Positions 45,711 to 56,387 of a stretch of 64,000 bases of DNA are shown one piece after another. How positions within the stretch are numbered: the stretch's first letter is position 1; every line of letters starts with the position of its first letter. The notes below the pieces were generated by a model. The model had not been told where the DNA came from, made no database searches, and worked only from the letters and a program-made list of their open reading frames with translations. Made by a program: the position numbers and the translations under genes. The stretch is from NCBI GenBank assembly GCA_949361645.1, contig OX442415.1, positions 11,640,245 to 11,704,244 of the forward strand. The letters run 5' to 3'. The stretch comes from Spongilla lacustris (Eukaryota; Porifera; Demospongiae; Spongillida; Spongillidae).

Positions 45711-46510
45711 CCAGTCTTCCGTTGACGCGTCACACTCCCCTGCCATCCTTCTTAGCTATCCCATGCACCCTCGTCGCCACTGTAGACCTCAGGATGCACT
45801 CGGATAGCTCAGATCCAGCTACAGCTACATGTAGGCCTACATCTCTTGTCTGAGCAGCCGGTCGAGGTAAGCAGCCTAACATCATTTCAATACATCGATC
45901 TGTCTTGCAGAAAACAGACTCGAAGCTTTTAGTATTCCATGGCATGTACTAGTAGCTACCCCCGGCACGGGGCGGCACCTGGCCCACCACGCCCTCTGCT
46001 CGACTCCAGCTTTGCAAAATGCTCTATAGGCGCGCTAGGCTGGCATGTCCTAGTTATTTTTATTAACTATGGAATATCCTTGATTTTACTAAATATCTAT
46101 GGCAACACATAGAAACGCCATTTAAAAATGGCGCCTTATTGCACCAAAACTGATTTACTATTTTTAAAAATGGTCCCCAAATTCTTCACGACAACATCCA
46201 CTTTTTTTCGTATATTATATTATTTGGATAGTTGTAGAATTGTTTCAGAGGGTGGCAAAAGTTCTAACCCCTCTCTGTTCATTAGTTATAACTAATGGAA
46301 TATCTTAATTAGCATGATTTTTTCCCATTTTCTGTACAAGTCTATGGAATATCATATTTTCAGAAATGGTCCCAGAATTTTGGACGATACAAGAAATTTG
46401 AAATTGCCTACATTTAAACATCATTTAGAGTAGTATTAGAGGGTGGCAAAAGTTGCAGGTCCGTTAGTTAAGTAAATAATAATCAAGTTAGTAAATACGC
46501 CATACATTCT
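45711..46510. other. No gene recognised
   Basis: Contains a degenerate duplication: AGAGGGTGGCAAAAGTT occurs at about 46245 and 46438, each after an ATGGTCCCxxAATTxTxxACGA block at about 46168 and 46367. Otherwise AT-rich. Confidence 0.4.
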
Positions 46511-48092
46511 CTATGGAACGTACCGCGGAATGAAATCCAAAAATTTACAAACCGCAACTTTCGTGTCCGTTGATTTCTCCATATGTTCCATGTGGTTGGC
46601 TGTGTTTGGTTCCTTTGCCGAACTAAAAATTACAAAATAAAATACAACAAAATCAAGCTTTGGCAAAAAACGTAACAATTCACAAACAGATTCCAGATCT
46701 GCATCAATTGGTATCCTCGCCTTTCTTTCGAACTTCAAATGGAGTGTAATTAGTTGATTCATGGGACGAAGTATTGTATGCAAATACTGCTGAATCAATG
46801 AATTGATCCCAAATCTCTTTACGTCCCATCACTGCTTTTGAGAGCATTCTCTGCAAAGTTTGATTATATCGTTCTTCTAGACCATTTGACTACTCAAAAA
46901 GATATATGTGAAACTTTAAACTAAAATTATACTCTTTGTGTACATGTGGATGGTAAGGAGTAATTAGACTGTGTCTTATCCCCAACCGTTTCATCATTGT
47001 ACTGTTCAGTTTGTTCCTGAATTCAGAACCATTGTCTGTTGTCATAATGCTGGGCAAACCCATGCGCATGAATATCTAGATATACATGTAAAAATATGAT
47101 AAAGTAAGTGCACACAAAGAATTATCAGCGTACCTTGTATACTGCACTTGCCACTTGATATGCCTCTTTGGTTGGAACTGCAACCGCTTCAACCCATTTT
47201 GAAAAGTGATCACTCAGTGTAAGAATGTACCTACATACAATTAAAAAATAGTGTAATCTATCCTGTTGAAACATGTATTCCTTGCATTGCACAAAAAAAG
47301 TATTAATAATAAATGAACTGCCCTATTTCCTGATAATGAAATTGGTGAAATCGGCCCAATAAAATCAATTGCTACATGATACCAAGTGGTGATTACAGGA
47401 ACAGGATGAAGTTCAGTAGAAGTAACAACAAGTTTATCAGAATTCATCTGGCAAGCCTCACAGGAAGCAACCTGTAAAAACATGTCAATAAATTAATGTG
47501 ACTAATCTTGCTATAGTTGAAAAACTTCTTTGTTGAGTCCCTTCCACGTGAAACGTTCTCTAATCCTTTTGATGGTACGTTTTGTTCCCAGATGGCCAGA
47601 CGTAGCTAGGGTCAGAATGGCAGGAATGTAGAATCCTCTGCTTCTCACATGCATCCAAATGAGCCTCGCAACCTATTTCAGTAAAGTTTAACATGCGAAA
47701 GAGCGAAGACGGTTGAAATCGGACTAGTTATCCTAAGACCCTAAAACCATACGCGCACACTTCGTATCTTTGTAATGAGGTATTCTATAGCCATTATGTG
47801 TCTCCTATGCTACCACGCTTATCAATGATGCCGGACCAAAGAGTGGAAAAGAATGTGTTCACAACCAAGAGCACATAGGCCTAGTTACATGCTGCACGCT
47901 CCTTAGTCGTTCCATTCATTTTCTTTTAGTCCACACTTCGCCATTCTTTAAGAAAATCTTTTCCGCCTTTCGTCTGATCGATCGTTTCTTGTTCGCATCG
48001 CATCCTTCAGGGTACTTTCCCTTGACCTTGTAGCTGTAGGCCAGTTCAAGAGTGTCACCTTCTTCGTCTGTCCCTGATTCTGACGACATTTT
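46511..48092 (-). pseudogene. Intron-containing integrase-like gene (Ginger/GIN-like or gypsy-derived), decayed
   Basis: On the minus strand an ATG at 48092 opens SYKVKGKYPEGCDANKKRSI and RRKAEKIFLKNGEVW. Further on come a zinc-binding HHCC segment (QRILHSCHSDP, GTKRTIKRIRERFTWKGLNK, CEACQMNSDKL), and an RNase H-like integrase core (HVAIDFIGPISPISLSGNRA; YILTLSDHFSKWVEAV; MTTDNGSEFRNKLN; SNGLEERYNQTLQRML), then KARIPIDADLE. The catalytic Asp, Asp and Glu are present (IDFIGP, TTDNGSEF, LEER). Segments are split by GT-AG intervals of about 50-80 bp that restore the family sequence when removed, for example between HPH and SNGLEER (about 46942-46890). The donor after SGNR reads GG rather than GT and the frame breaks before KARIP. 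No reverse transcriptase is nearby, which fits a Ginger-type DNA transposon or a GIN-like host gene better than a retroelement (inference). Confidence 0.65.
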
Positions 48093-48395
48093 CAACACCT
48101 TCCAAAAGAAAGAACTAACGTGGGACCAAAAAATGTCACGTGGGACAAAATCGAGCACCTAAAATTGTCCGGCCGGACAATTTCAGGCAGCCTTTTTTGG
48201 TCCGGCCGGTAGACGCGGACCAAATCGTGCGTGACAGGACACGCATCCGAATAAACAGGCTTCAAAACGATTTTTACGAGCATAATTCGATTTTCCTCTA
48301 CCTTTGGTGTCTCTGCTCAAGCCAGTTTCTTCATCGAGCCCGCGCACATGTAATCATATTCATGCGGAACAATGACGAATAATTGGACTCTATGG
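48093..48395. repeat. Region upstream of the integrase gene with a 22-bp palindrome
   Basis: A perfect palindrome at 48162-48183 (AAATTGTCCGG and its complement), plus TTTGGTCCGGCCGGTAG at 48195 and near-repeated CACGTGGGAC motifs at 48118 and 48138. This could be a terminal or subterminal signal of the integrase element or its promoter region (inference). Confidence 0.45.
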
Positions 48396-48399
48396 GAAT

Positions 48400-48760
48400 G
48401 GATATAGCGTTTCCAATCCCGTTCCGTAAGGTTTTTAATCTATGCCGTAACGGATGACATAAAAATTAACGAACAGAACAATCCAATAGCTAAGTGACTT
48501 CTCTATGTAAAAACCGAATTTGGAGCGATTTGAGTATTCCTACCGAAAGCTATGGCGAGTTTGATCCCCTTGGGGTATCGGAGGTCGCGATACTGGCATG
48601 GAGCATGTTCAAAACCCCAAAATGTTCCTTATCATAGAGAAATGGTGTAGTATGAAGCCCGAAAATAGGAAGTTGATAGCTTTAACCGTTCGAAAGTTAT
48701 AGCAATTCAATCATAATGCCATTTTTATAACATTTTATACGAATATGTGTGAAAGATCGC
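48400..48760 (+). repeat. T1 5'-leader solo copy
   Basis: Shares TAACGGATGACATAAAAATT, AACGAACAGAACAA, GGGGTATCGG, ATAGAGAAATGGTGTAGTAT and TTTTTATAACATTTTATA with the leaders at 900-1330, 1350-1770 and 16890-17400. No transposase sequence adjoins it. Confidence 0.75.
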
Positions 48761-49455
48761 CTGCGCACGCCGAACAGTCCCGATCTCCGAAGGATGTCTT
48801 AATTACAATCTCGAACAGGTAAACCAGAACACGAAAACCAGACCCCCCTCCCTTTGCCTATACCCACCTCTTATATACATGTATATACACCCAACACCTG
48901 ACTAAGGGCTACCGGCCTAACAAGACTAGAAAGAGATTAACCTATAACACCTACAGAGCTCTATACAATGGTACTTCCGGTATCTACATGTATAGTCCAT
49001 ATAAGCATGAAGTCATCACTGCATGGCCTGGGAATTACAATCCCTCACAATATGCGCTTTTCTCGGAAACGATTCCTTATTTGAGGCCATGCATTGTAAA
49101 TCAGTAATGGATAATAGCCGCCCGCGCCCGCATCGGTTTTGGTAAAAGGTCCGGACGGAAACAACAATCACATTTGGAATGGCCGTATATACTTCTGATC
49201 AGTGTCCCAGACTCCTTCGTAATATAATAGCGATACAATAATGTTGGACGGATCCATCGGACATGCAGGACACGTGTACGGCTGATCGACTTATGTCATT
49301 AACTTTTAAAGAGACAAGGGTATTTACGCATGCTATAATGGCACTCTCTCTCTCTCTCTACATATAATGCCACAAAAAGAACTGTTCACTATACCAACTC
49401 TCGTCAGTAGTGCTCTATTTAAATTGCATACAGTTCATCTTGGGTCCAGAGATTC
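48761..49455. other. Intergenic, 3' side of the lipoxygenase gene
   Basis: No gene recognised; contains a short CTCTCTCTCTCT run at about 49348. Confidence 0.4.
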
Positions 49456-49635
49456 TTAGATGGTAATACTGTTGGGGGTCTTGGTTGGTAGCAGGTACAC
49501 ATAGGGAACATCAAGGGACTTGTTCCTCTCCCTTATGTCTCCTTCAATGCCATCCAAAGTCTTCCTAAACCTTGCCATCAGATTCTGAGCCTTTTCCTCT
49601 GTAAACCTCGTCTGTGGGTAGTCGCCTAGGTATTT
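49456..49635 (-). CDS. Lipoxygenase exon 6 (C-terminus)
   Basis: 59 codons plus TAA, after the acceptor TTGCATTTAG. Encodes KYLGDYPQTRFTEEKAQNLM and ends PYVYLLPTKTPNSITI, with the obligatory C-terminal isoleucine. Confidence 0.88.
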   Translation of the reverse strand, partial: KYLGDYPQTRFTEEKAQNLMARFRKTLDGIEGDIRERNKSLDVPYVYLLPTKTPNSITI

Positions 49636-52600
49636 CTAAATGCAAATGAATACATGTATTTCTTAATTCTGCATGAGAATTAGAGACATGCACAGCATGC
49701 ACATGCGCATGCATACCTCATTTTTGCTGAACTGGGACAAAATGTAAATAACAGCTACTTGAAGAGGGGCTGCAGATAGTGGAACAGGTAGGGAATCAAT
49801 ACGGGCATTTGTGGCATTTGGAAGTGCATCTAACACTGCCTGTAAATCGGTCGTCCCCTTGAAAGCGGGAAGTGGGCTACATATGACAGATGGGGAGTTC
49901 GGAACAAAGCTGTACATCTCGTACTGCCCAAAGTTGACTGCAGCATGCTGAGCAGAACCTGTGAATATGATGAGCGTACAGAGTTCCACAAGCTCAGCCT
50001 TGTTCTCTATCTTGCTTGGAACTCCATTACCCTTTTCATTGTACTCCTGCGGGAAAGCGTTGGTATGGAGGTCATGGGCCCAGCTTTTGAGTTCTGTGTC
50101 ATTTCGAACGTCATCATCAGAGGTGTAGAATTCGTCGATTATGTTACTGACAAAATGCTCAATGGCATTCCAGATCTTCAGTCCATCATCCCTGTAGTAG
50201 TATCCTGGCAACAGTTTAGGATCATCAACACCCCTCTCTATTATGTTGCGCTTGATGTTTGTCCAGTGAATATTGTAGTTAGCTCCTACTCTTTTAAGCA
50301 ATTCGTTTTTCCCATTCCCTCCAATAGCAAACACCATGTCAATGATTCCACCGTCGTTAATGAGGCTAGCCCTCGCCCGCGAGTTAATGGCCATTGTGTA
50401 GAGGAAGTGAGGCCTCAGGAGCTTTTGCACTGGATGTGCCTCTGGGAGGTTGCGCATCACCGCCACACCGTATGCTTCCATAGCAGCGTGACACGACAGA
50501 TAATGAGTTGTTAGCTGGTGGAACTAGAGTGTGAAGTAGAGAACGCAGGTCTATAAAACATAATCAATATGCATAGTATAGTGTATGCCATTGTACCTGG
50601 TTATTTGCACTCTGGTAACATATCTTGGCTAAGGTCCAGTCGGCCCAGTTATCACTAGGGAGGAAGATAGGGTTGCCACAACCTGGGGTCGGCTTGAGCT
50701 GGATGGCTATGGGGACCAGTTTCTCGTTGTTGTTCACGTAGAGCAGGCACATTGGGGCGGCGCAGTACCACCCCTTTTTGCACTCCAAGTCCTTAAGAAT
50801 CGTCAAATCACATATGTAGACATGGCCAGCCTGCAATATGTAGGGGGAAAAAGCGTATTTTAAATATGCTCTTTTTTATTTCCTTAAATTGTACATGCAT
50901 TTCCTGCATGTTTCAAACCACTAAATCAAGATAAAGTGGCCCCTAAATCAAGTACATTGTGAAAAAAAAAAACAAGATTTCAATTTTGAATAATTTCTAA
51001 ACTGAAGTAGTTAATTAAATACAGTTTGCAGCTTTTAACTAGCCACCCACCTTACATTTATGAACATTAATATAGAAATTAATTTGAGTTTTGAGACTTT
51101 TATCATGTTTAATTAACCATTCAGGATTATATTAACTTTATTTCACCAGCATGTCTTCTTTTACTGTTAGAACTTTCAACAACAATTAACTGCTTGTGGT
51201 TAATTTATAAACAATTTTTCTTGATTGAAAAATACCCTGCATGTATATTCCTTGACTGTAAAATGCTGCAAAATCAGTATTTCGTTCTCTTTATTATTGA
51301 ATTAATATTGTCCCTCGCCAGTTTTCCATTATGGACAGTAGCAGGCCTTAAACATTTCTTTTTAGATACACAAGCACGGTAACACCTTAGATTATTGGCT
51401 AAAAAATCTACGGTAACGCACACATGCAACATTCCACAGCTATATATATACGGATGTGTTAGTAGACTATACCTTCATCTCATCTTCGAGGCTGATTCCT
51501 CGAACTAACGATCCTTTGACCATATCATATGTGACCGGGAAATTGGAGGGAATTGATGAACATCTTTTAATAACAACAGGGTTAACTGCGTTCAACATCT
51601 GGCGCCCAAATTCTTCATCGCTCACCCAGCGAGAGAGATCGAGTGGAGTAAATGCAGGCGTTGTAAAAGCCGTAGCTAGACGTTCATACCGCATTAATGA
51701 CCGTCCATTTAATGCTCCACCGAATATAGCGTTTAAGCCCATTTGTGTAACTGAGCGAATTGCATCACCTGTGAAATTAAGGGACTTCACCGCTCCAAAC
51801 TGTTCGTTAATAGGAAGATCAGTCACCAGCTCTTTAAGTTTTATAGATGAAGGCAACTTAGCCTCTTCATACCGCTGCCATTCATAGACCTTCCTTCTTT
51901 GTTCAATCTGGCTCTGCCTCTGGTATTCCAAGATTCGGTTTCCATTGATTTCATTCATTGTTGCTGCGATTTAACATATGGTTAGTAAAAATATTCGGAC
52001 AAGAAATGTTTTTTTTAATTTTAATTACAATACAAGACAATTTTAAAGGAGAGCATAGCTTCTTGCCCCCCCCTAGCATAGCATATAATTGCGTAGTCTA
52101 AACATGCTTAACAATAGATAGAATAGTAAATGTGACAAAAATTGCTTGCTTCCAGACTTTCCAGATCTATTGAACAGCATGACGATCGATATACGGTATC
52201 CATGCTTACATATTCCATAGATCAGAAGATTATACTTACTGTGGGCCGTTGCACGGGTGTATCGATCGTTATAGTGTAAGAAGTCTTGAATTTTTAATAA
52301 CATATATAGGTCCGGTACCCAGATTCTATCGCAACCTAGTCTGACGTAGCCACACCCTCGCGCTTTGCGGAGGCGCGAGGGTGTGGCTACGTCAGACTAA
52401 TCGCAACCTCATTAACGAATTCTTAAGCTATAGTCGTTGTGGGTACATGTATCTATACCGAGTCGACGAGAACAGCCCCAACAAGAGCGCAAACCTAAGC
52501 CACTGGAATACTGCACGCATGTACACATAACACACTCACGCACACGCACACAGATATTGCGAATTAGTTGGTATAATGATTATATAATCACACACAATTT

Positions 52601-53745
52601 TGGTTTGACATCTGCACTGTATAAACCTTATTATTTATGTGAACCAACTCTCGGGCATTTGGACTTAACTGTATATATTTTTTTAGCCATTTGCATGTAA
52701 TGTGTGATTATCGGTTAATAATTAAGGTATCAGTAAATTATAATTCATGTTTTCGATGCACAAATGCTTACCGGTGTTGGCCGTGAAGCTGATAGATTCT
52801 CCACTACCAATCCAGTTGTAGCACGGGAAGGTCACCACGGGCAGCTCCGTGGTTTGCACTCCACTCTGGAGGCTAGCATATTGGACATTGTCAACCAGCC
52901 AACCCAAGTACTGGTCGGAGAGATCAAGAGGATTTAAGACCTTTTCAACCACCGCGCCAGTAATTGTCGTCTTCTTCCCTTCGATATTTCCCAGCACTAT
53001 GACAAAGACATCTCCCAGTTCTGCTCGACACTCCAATACAATGTCATCGTAGCAGCTGGTATTAGCAACTTTCGATACGATGAATCTAACGTTCCGCTGC
53101 GTAACGGAGCCGGTGCGACCTAAACTGCCAACCAGCTCAACGCTCAAGTCGTTTCTTGTTCCCGACAAAGGGTCCGATCCCGTGAAGACGCGGATTGCGT
53201 AGTAATAGCACGTCGCTATATAGTGACAAATATGTATAACAGGAATTATATACATCATTTTTACACCTGCTGTATAATGCGCAACTGTGTATACATGTAT
53301 ATATGTTCATGATGACGTTCTGCTGAAAAATAGTAGAATTTATAAGCTTATTCCGATGGGCCCTTACATGTATATAATATAATATAATATAATTATATTT
53401 ATAATTATAATATACATGCATGCGACATATTATAATTCAGATTCAGACCAGTTTTCGGTCCTGCGTATGATTATATAAAACATCAAAAACATTCACGTGC
53501 TTATCTGCATTTCATCCTAAAGTTAAAGTTTCGAACTCCTCATGCAGCAGTTATAAAATAAAATTGTGCGAACATGTGCATGCAGACATACATACACATA
53601 CGTACACACACAATCCATTCCCCGCAAGCTTGCACATTTCATACTTACGGTTTGGATTGATAATGGTAGGCGGGAAGGTGTTAGTGTCTACATTCCGATC
53701 TTCGACGAGAACTGTTTCTACCTCAGGTACGTTGTAGCCAGACAT
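49456..53745 (-). CDS. PLAT-domain lipoxygenase, complete six-exon gene
   Basis: Exons 53745-53649, 53215-52772, 51963-51473, 50830-50597, 50523-49717 and 49635-49456 join without frame breaks into 750 residues plus TAA. Lipoxygenases are non-heme iron dioxygenases that insert O2 into polyunsaturated fatty acids, giving hydroperoxides used in eicosanoid and oxylipin pathways. The chain has an N-terminal extension of about 32 residues, a PLAT/LH2 domain that mediates calcium-dependent membrane binding in the family, and the catalytic domain. All five iron ligands are seen: H429 and H434 (HQLTTHYLSCH), H615 and N619 (FTGSAQHAAVNFGQYE) and the C-terminal I750 (PNSITI). The residue aligned with human 5-LOX A410 is Ala472 (TMAINSRARASL), which by the Coffa-site rule predicts S-specific oxygenation. 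No allene oxide synthase domain is fused upstream. The gene appears functional. Exons 1-2 and the upstream region are mirrored at 61037-64000. Confidence 0.92.
49717..50523 (-). CDS. Lipoxygenase exon 5 (iron-binding core)
   Basis: 269 codons, phase 0-0. Carries four of the five iron ligands (H429, H434, H615, N619) and Ala472 at the Coffa position. The spacing from the first His to Ala472 (43 residues) is the same as in human 5-LOX. Confidence 0.92.
50597..50830 (-). CDS. Lipoxygenase exon 4
   Basis: 78 codons, phase 0-0. Encodes AGHVYICDLTILKDLECKKG, YVNNNEKLVPIAIQLKPTPG and DWTLAKICYQSANNQ, directly before the first iron-binding helix. Confidence 0.88.
50837..51466. other. Lipoxygenase intron 3
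   Basis: 642-bp intron (50831-51472) from GTATAGTC to TATTGCAG; no feature inside. Confidence 0.6.
51473..51963 (-). CDS. Lipoxygenase exon 3
   Basis: Starts in phase 1 and ends in phase 0. Encodes the linker and start of the catalytic domain, including LSRWVSDEEFGRQMLNAVNP, IPSNFPVTYDMVKGSL and RGISLEDEMK, standard lipoxygenase landmarks. Confidence 0.88.
51970..52771. repeat. Lipoxygenase intron 2 with a perfect short hairpin
   Basis: 808-bp intron (51964-52771). Contains TAGTCTGACGTAGCCACACC...CGCGCTTTGCGGAGGCGCGA...GGTGTGGCTACGTCAGACTA at about 52338-52401: inverted arms of about 27 bp around a short loop. The right end of the window (64000) pairs with 52644 within this intron. Confidence 0.7.
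52772..53215 (-). CDS. Lipoxygenase exon 2 (PLAT domain)
   Basis: 148 codons. Contains YYYAIRVFTGSDPLSGTRND and LSVELVGSLGRTGSVTQRNV, the first strands of a PLAT beta-sandwich, and VVTFPCYNWI near its end. Acceptor CTATATAG, donor GTAAGC, phases 1 and 1. Confidence 0.85.
53649..53745 (-). CDS. Lipoxygenase exon 1
   Basis: ATG 53745, 32 codons plus one base, donor GTAAGT. Encodes an acidic start, MSGYNVPEVETVLVEDRNVD, with no signal peptide, consistent with a cytosolic enzyme. A purine at the -3 position (AGAATGT context) is acceptable. Confidence 0.8.
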
Positions 53746-53968
53746 TCTGACCTAACTGCATGCAGAAATCCGCTGAATCAATCCCATGCGTTCGTGCATG
53801 CTTTTATATAATAAACTGTGCGCATGCGGCCGCGGGTGTACGCGACGCGCAGAATTAATGGTATATACTGTGGCGCGCGCGTTACCGCAATTGTTTTCTT
53901 ACTACAAACCGAACGCATAAACATGTTTAGTACTAAGAAACGTACATGTGGGCGTGCATGGTGAGTAT

Positions 53969-54353
53969 ATCCGGATTGGGGGTGCGTCGACACTAGCTAC
54001 CATCGACCAAACCGAATTAAAGCAGTTAAGGCGTGCCGAAAACTGATTATTAATGGCCGCTGTCTCGAGTCCACATGAAACCCGCAGGAAATGGCATACG
54101 TTTGCTTAGCGGCGTACATGGAGCTACGCAAAAGTCACCTTAGAAAAAAAGCCTGGACACGTGGCCTTGTCTTGTTACATGTATGCCATTACTATCTCAG
54201 TCCATTAGAGTCCTTAAATGTGCGAGTTTCCTCCAAACTCCAAAGTGAATTAAACAGCCTCCATTTTCTATCATGGGTACGCCTTTAAGTGCATCGATTC
54301 GGTTTGGTCGACGAATATTAATTAGCTAGTGTGGACGCACCCTCAATCCGGAT
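53969..54353. mobile_element. 385-bp MITE upstream of the lipoxygenase gene
   Basis: Ends ATCCGGATTGGGGGTGCGTC and GACGCACCCTCAATCCGGAT, extending to an inverted similarity of about 60 bp including CACTAGCTA and CGACCAAACCGAAT. Lies 224 bp upstream of the start codon and is repeated at 62291-62675 in the other arm. Confidence 0.75.
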
Positions 54354-54362
54354 CGTTCCGGA

Positions 54363-55023
54363 TTGCGGTTGCTAGTGACGAAACGCCTTTAACGATAAAC
54401 AATAATCTCAGCCCTAATAATATTCATGACAATGTGACACTCTTGGCTAAAGTAATAGCAACCCATGCTAATCTACCCAAACAGGTGAGGCCACAATGTA
54501 TATTAAAATAGTTGCAAGCAACATTTATGCACTGTGAAACACCCTGTATGTGTGTAAACAAGAGTCATTGAAGACTACTTACTATATCCACATCCAGACA
54601 ATACCAGGAACCATCAAATGCAGTTGAAATACATTTGCAAAATCCAGCAGCAGTACTAAATAGACCAGCAGAATGACCTTTACATGTACATAGGGACTGC
54701 ATAGTAGTAGGCTCTTAACTACACATTCCTTCAGGGTACAGTGATGAGAAAATGTTTCACAAACCAAAGTTGTTTAGCTGATTACCACTCATTACCTTTT
54801 TACACTATCAAAAGCATAATCCTTATTTAGAAATGATTGGAGATTCTGAAAATAAAGTTTACATCTCTTATGACTGCATAGTTCAACAGTTATAAACAAA
54901 ACTTCAAAATGTGGGAGCACTGTATTTGTCACGGTCCCCAACATGAATGCTAGTTTGGAAGCGGCGTTAGATTCCGAGAAACGCCTTTTGATAAACCCTT
55001 GTGTACAATAATAGCAACCGCAA
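54363..55023. repeat. Possible TIR element, 661 bp
   Basis: TTGCGGTTGCTA (54363) is inverted exactly at TAGCAACCGCAA (55012-55023), with the imperfect flanking pair GAAACGCC/GAAACGCCTTTTGATAAAC. No ORF. Mirrored in the right arm at 61621-62281. Confidence 0.45.
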
Positions 55024-55109
55024 GTGTGTGGAGGACTGACCGGTACCAGTCCTTATACGTAATAACATGTGAATCGATGAATTAAGTGTCAATTACCCCT
55101 TATTCATTT

Positions 55110-55600
55110 TAGCGGAGGCCCTCCACCGTCGTAATGTCAGGAAGGCTACCCTTTTGTGTCATTGTGTGCCAGCCCGCTGGGCCATACGGACCTTTTGTTC
55201 ATTCGTGTTGTACTATTGCAATGTATTTAAGGAGGTGCATTTTGTGCAAAAGAAATCCCGGTTGCAAAGAACATATCAAGTTATGTCCCCATGGTCACAC
55301 CTTACAACTGCATTCCTGCCCTCTAGACACTAGGTCTGCTCTTACCATCGTCCTGGTGCATCCCGTGTCGCGAACATCGGTTCCTGCAACGACACCATTC
55401 CGTTTGAGTCCCAGTGTCTTCCACTCCATGCAACACAGCGCATTGCCTGCATGGACAATTTCAACAGATGTAATCCGTTGTAGCCTATAGTAATTGATCC
55501 CCTCTGACGTTTCCCGTCGGCCGTTGGTAGATCGTTGGGACGTGTCTCTGCTTTTCATATATTGTGCGTTTAGGGGATGCGTCCACTCCTTTGCCGCCCT
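55110..55600 (-). pseudogene. Retropepsin-like remnant of a gypsy-type element (left arm)
   Basis: The minus-strand frame 55627-55295 has GVVAGTDVRDTGCTRTMVRA with a DTG aspartic-protease triad followed by DLVSRGQECS; just after a frame change comes CDHGDIT. This order is typical of pol protease segments in Ty3/gypsy-like elements. The plus-strand frame 55134-55490 on the same DNA is the antisense shadow. No reverse transcriptase follows. The arm of the inverted duplication ends within this remnant. Confidence 0.5.
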
Positions 55601-55607
55601 CCTGTGG

Positions 55608-56387
55608 TAGGTACTTGGATAAATCACGTAACTACCGTAAAAAATTGTATCCCAAAAATTGTGCCGTAATTTTTGACTGACGGAGAGGATTGATTTGTGG
55701 CGATCGTTTGTTTGCGCTGGTTTCGAGTTTCGCTGTGCTTGCTATATTCTATAAAGGTAACCCATGGCTTCTATTAGCATTTGCTATTCGTTGTATACGG
55801 TGAAATGATTCGCAGTAGTAAGTTGTGGGCGTGTCAAAAAAGGGTATGGCTTGATGCTTATAGAATTTTGTAGCGCATTGAATGGGTTGCATGAAATACA
55901 TATGAAGGCCTTAAGGACACCTAGATTCATTACTCATTTAAATATGAGGGCAATCAGACGATGCGCAGGGTGTTGTCTCGAAGCCTCCACGAACGGTTTC
56001 ATATGGTTTAAAGTACGCGATTATCGTGAAAGCTAATAGCTTATATGACAGTGGGACATCATACTTATTTGCCCTAATGTTACTAAGATATGTTTCTGAC
56101 CTTATTTTACGTAGGTAGAGAGTATTAACGAGGTGTTCTATATAAAACGCACCTTTTCGTTGCCGTGGGTTCTTTAGCTAGATAATTTTCAGACTCTGCT
56201 GCTTATGTAGTAACAGCACCTTGCATATCTCGAGATTCTGATTTAGCGCAGTGCTCTTATCAATCAAACCAATTTAATCAAAATTTGTCATGCAACATGC
56301 AATGTTAGTTTATAATTCATGTTTTAATACTATGTTTATTAAACTCTATATTTTTATTCAACAGTTCTGTGTGTAGTTGCATGGATA
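55608..56387. other. Left part of the palindrome loop
   Basis: Single-copy relative to the arms. AT-rich; no domain recognised in the short frames at 55851-56036. Confidence 0.45.

Larger units (their letters stand above)
52644..55607. repeat. Left arm of the 2,964-bp inverted duplication
   Basis: Every position L in this interval pairs with 116644-L in 61037-64000. All ORFs are mirrored at exactly that sum (for example 53258 with 63386, 55490 with 61154, 54091 with 62553) with the same translations, so there is no net indel, and I saw no substitution in the stretches I compared. The arm ends at 55607: 55608 no longer pairs with 61036. Confidence 0.95.

Noticed and set aside
55134..55490. 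118-codon Cys-rich plus-strand frame, mirrored at 61154-61510
   Set aside because: It lies antisense to a retropepsin-like remnant, and its conservation between arms only reflects the identical inverted duplication.
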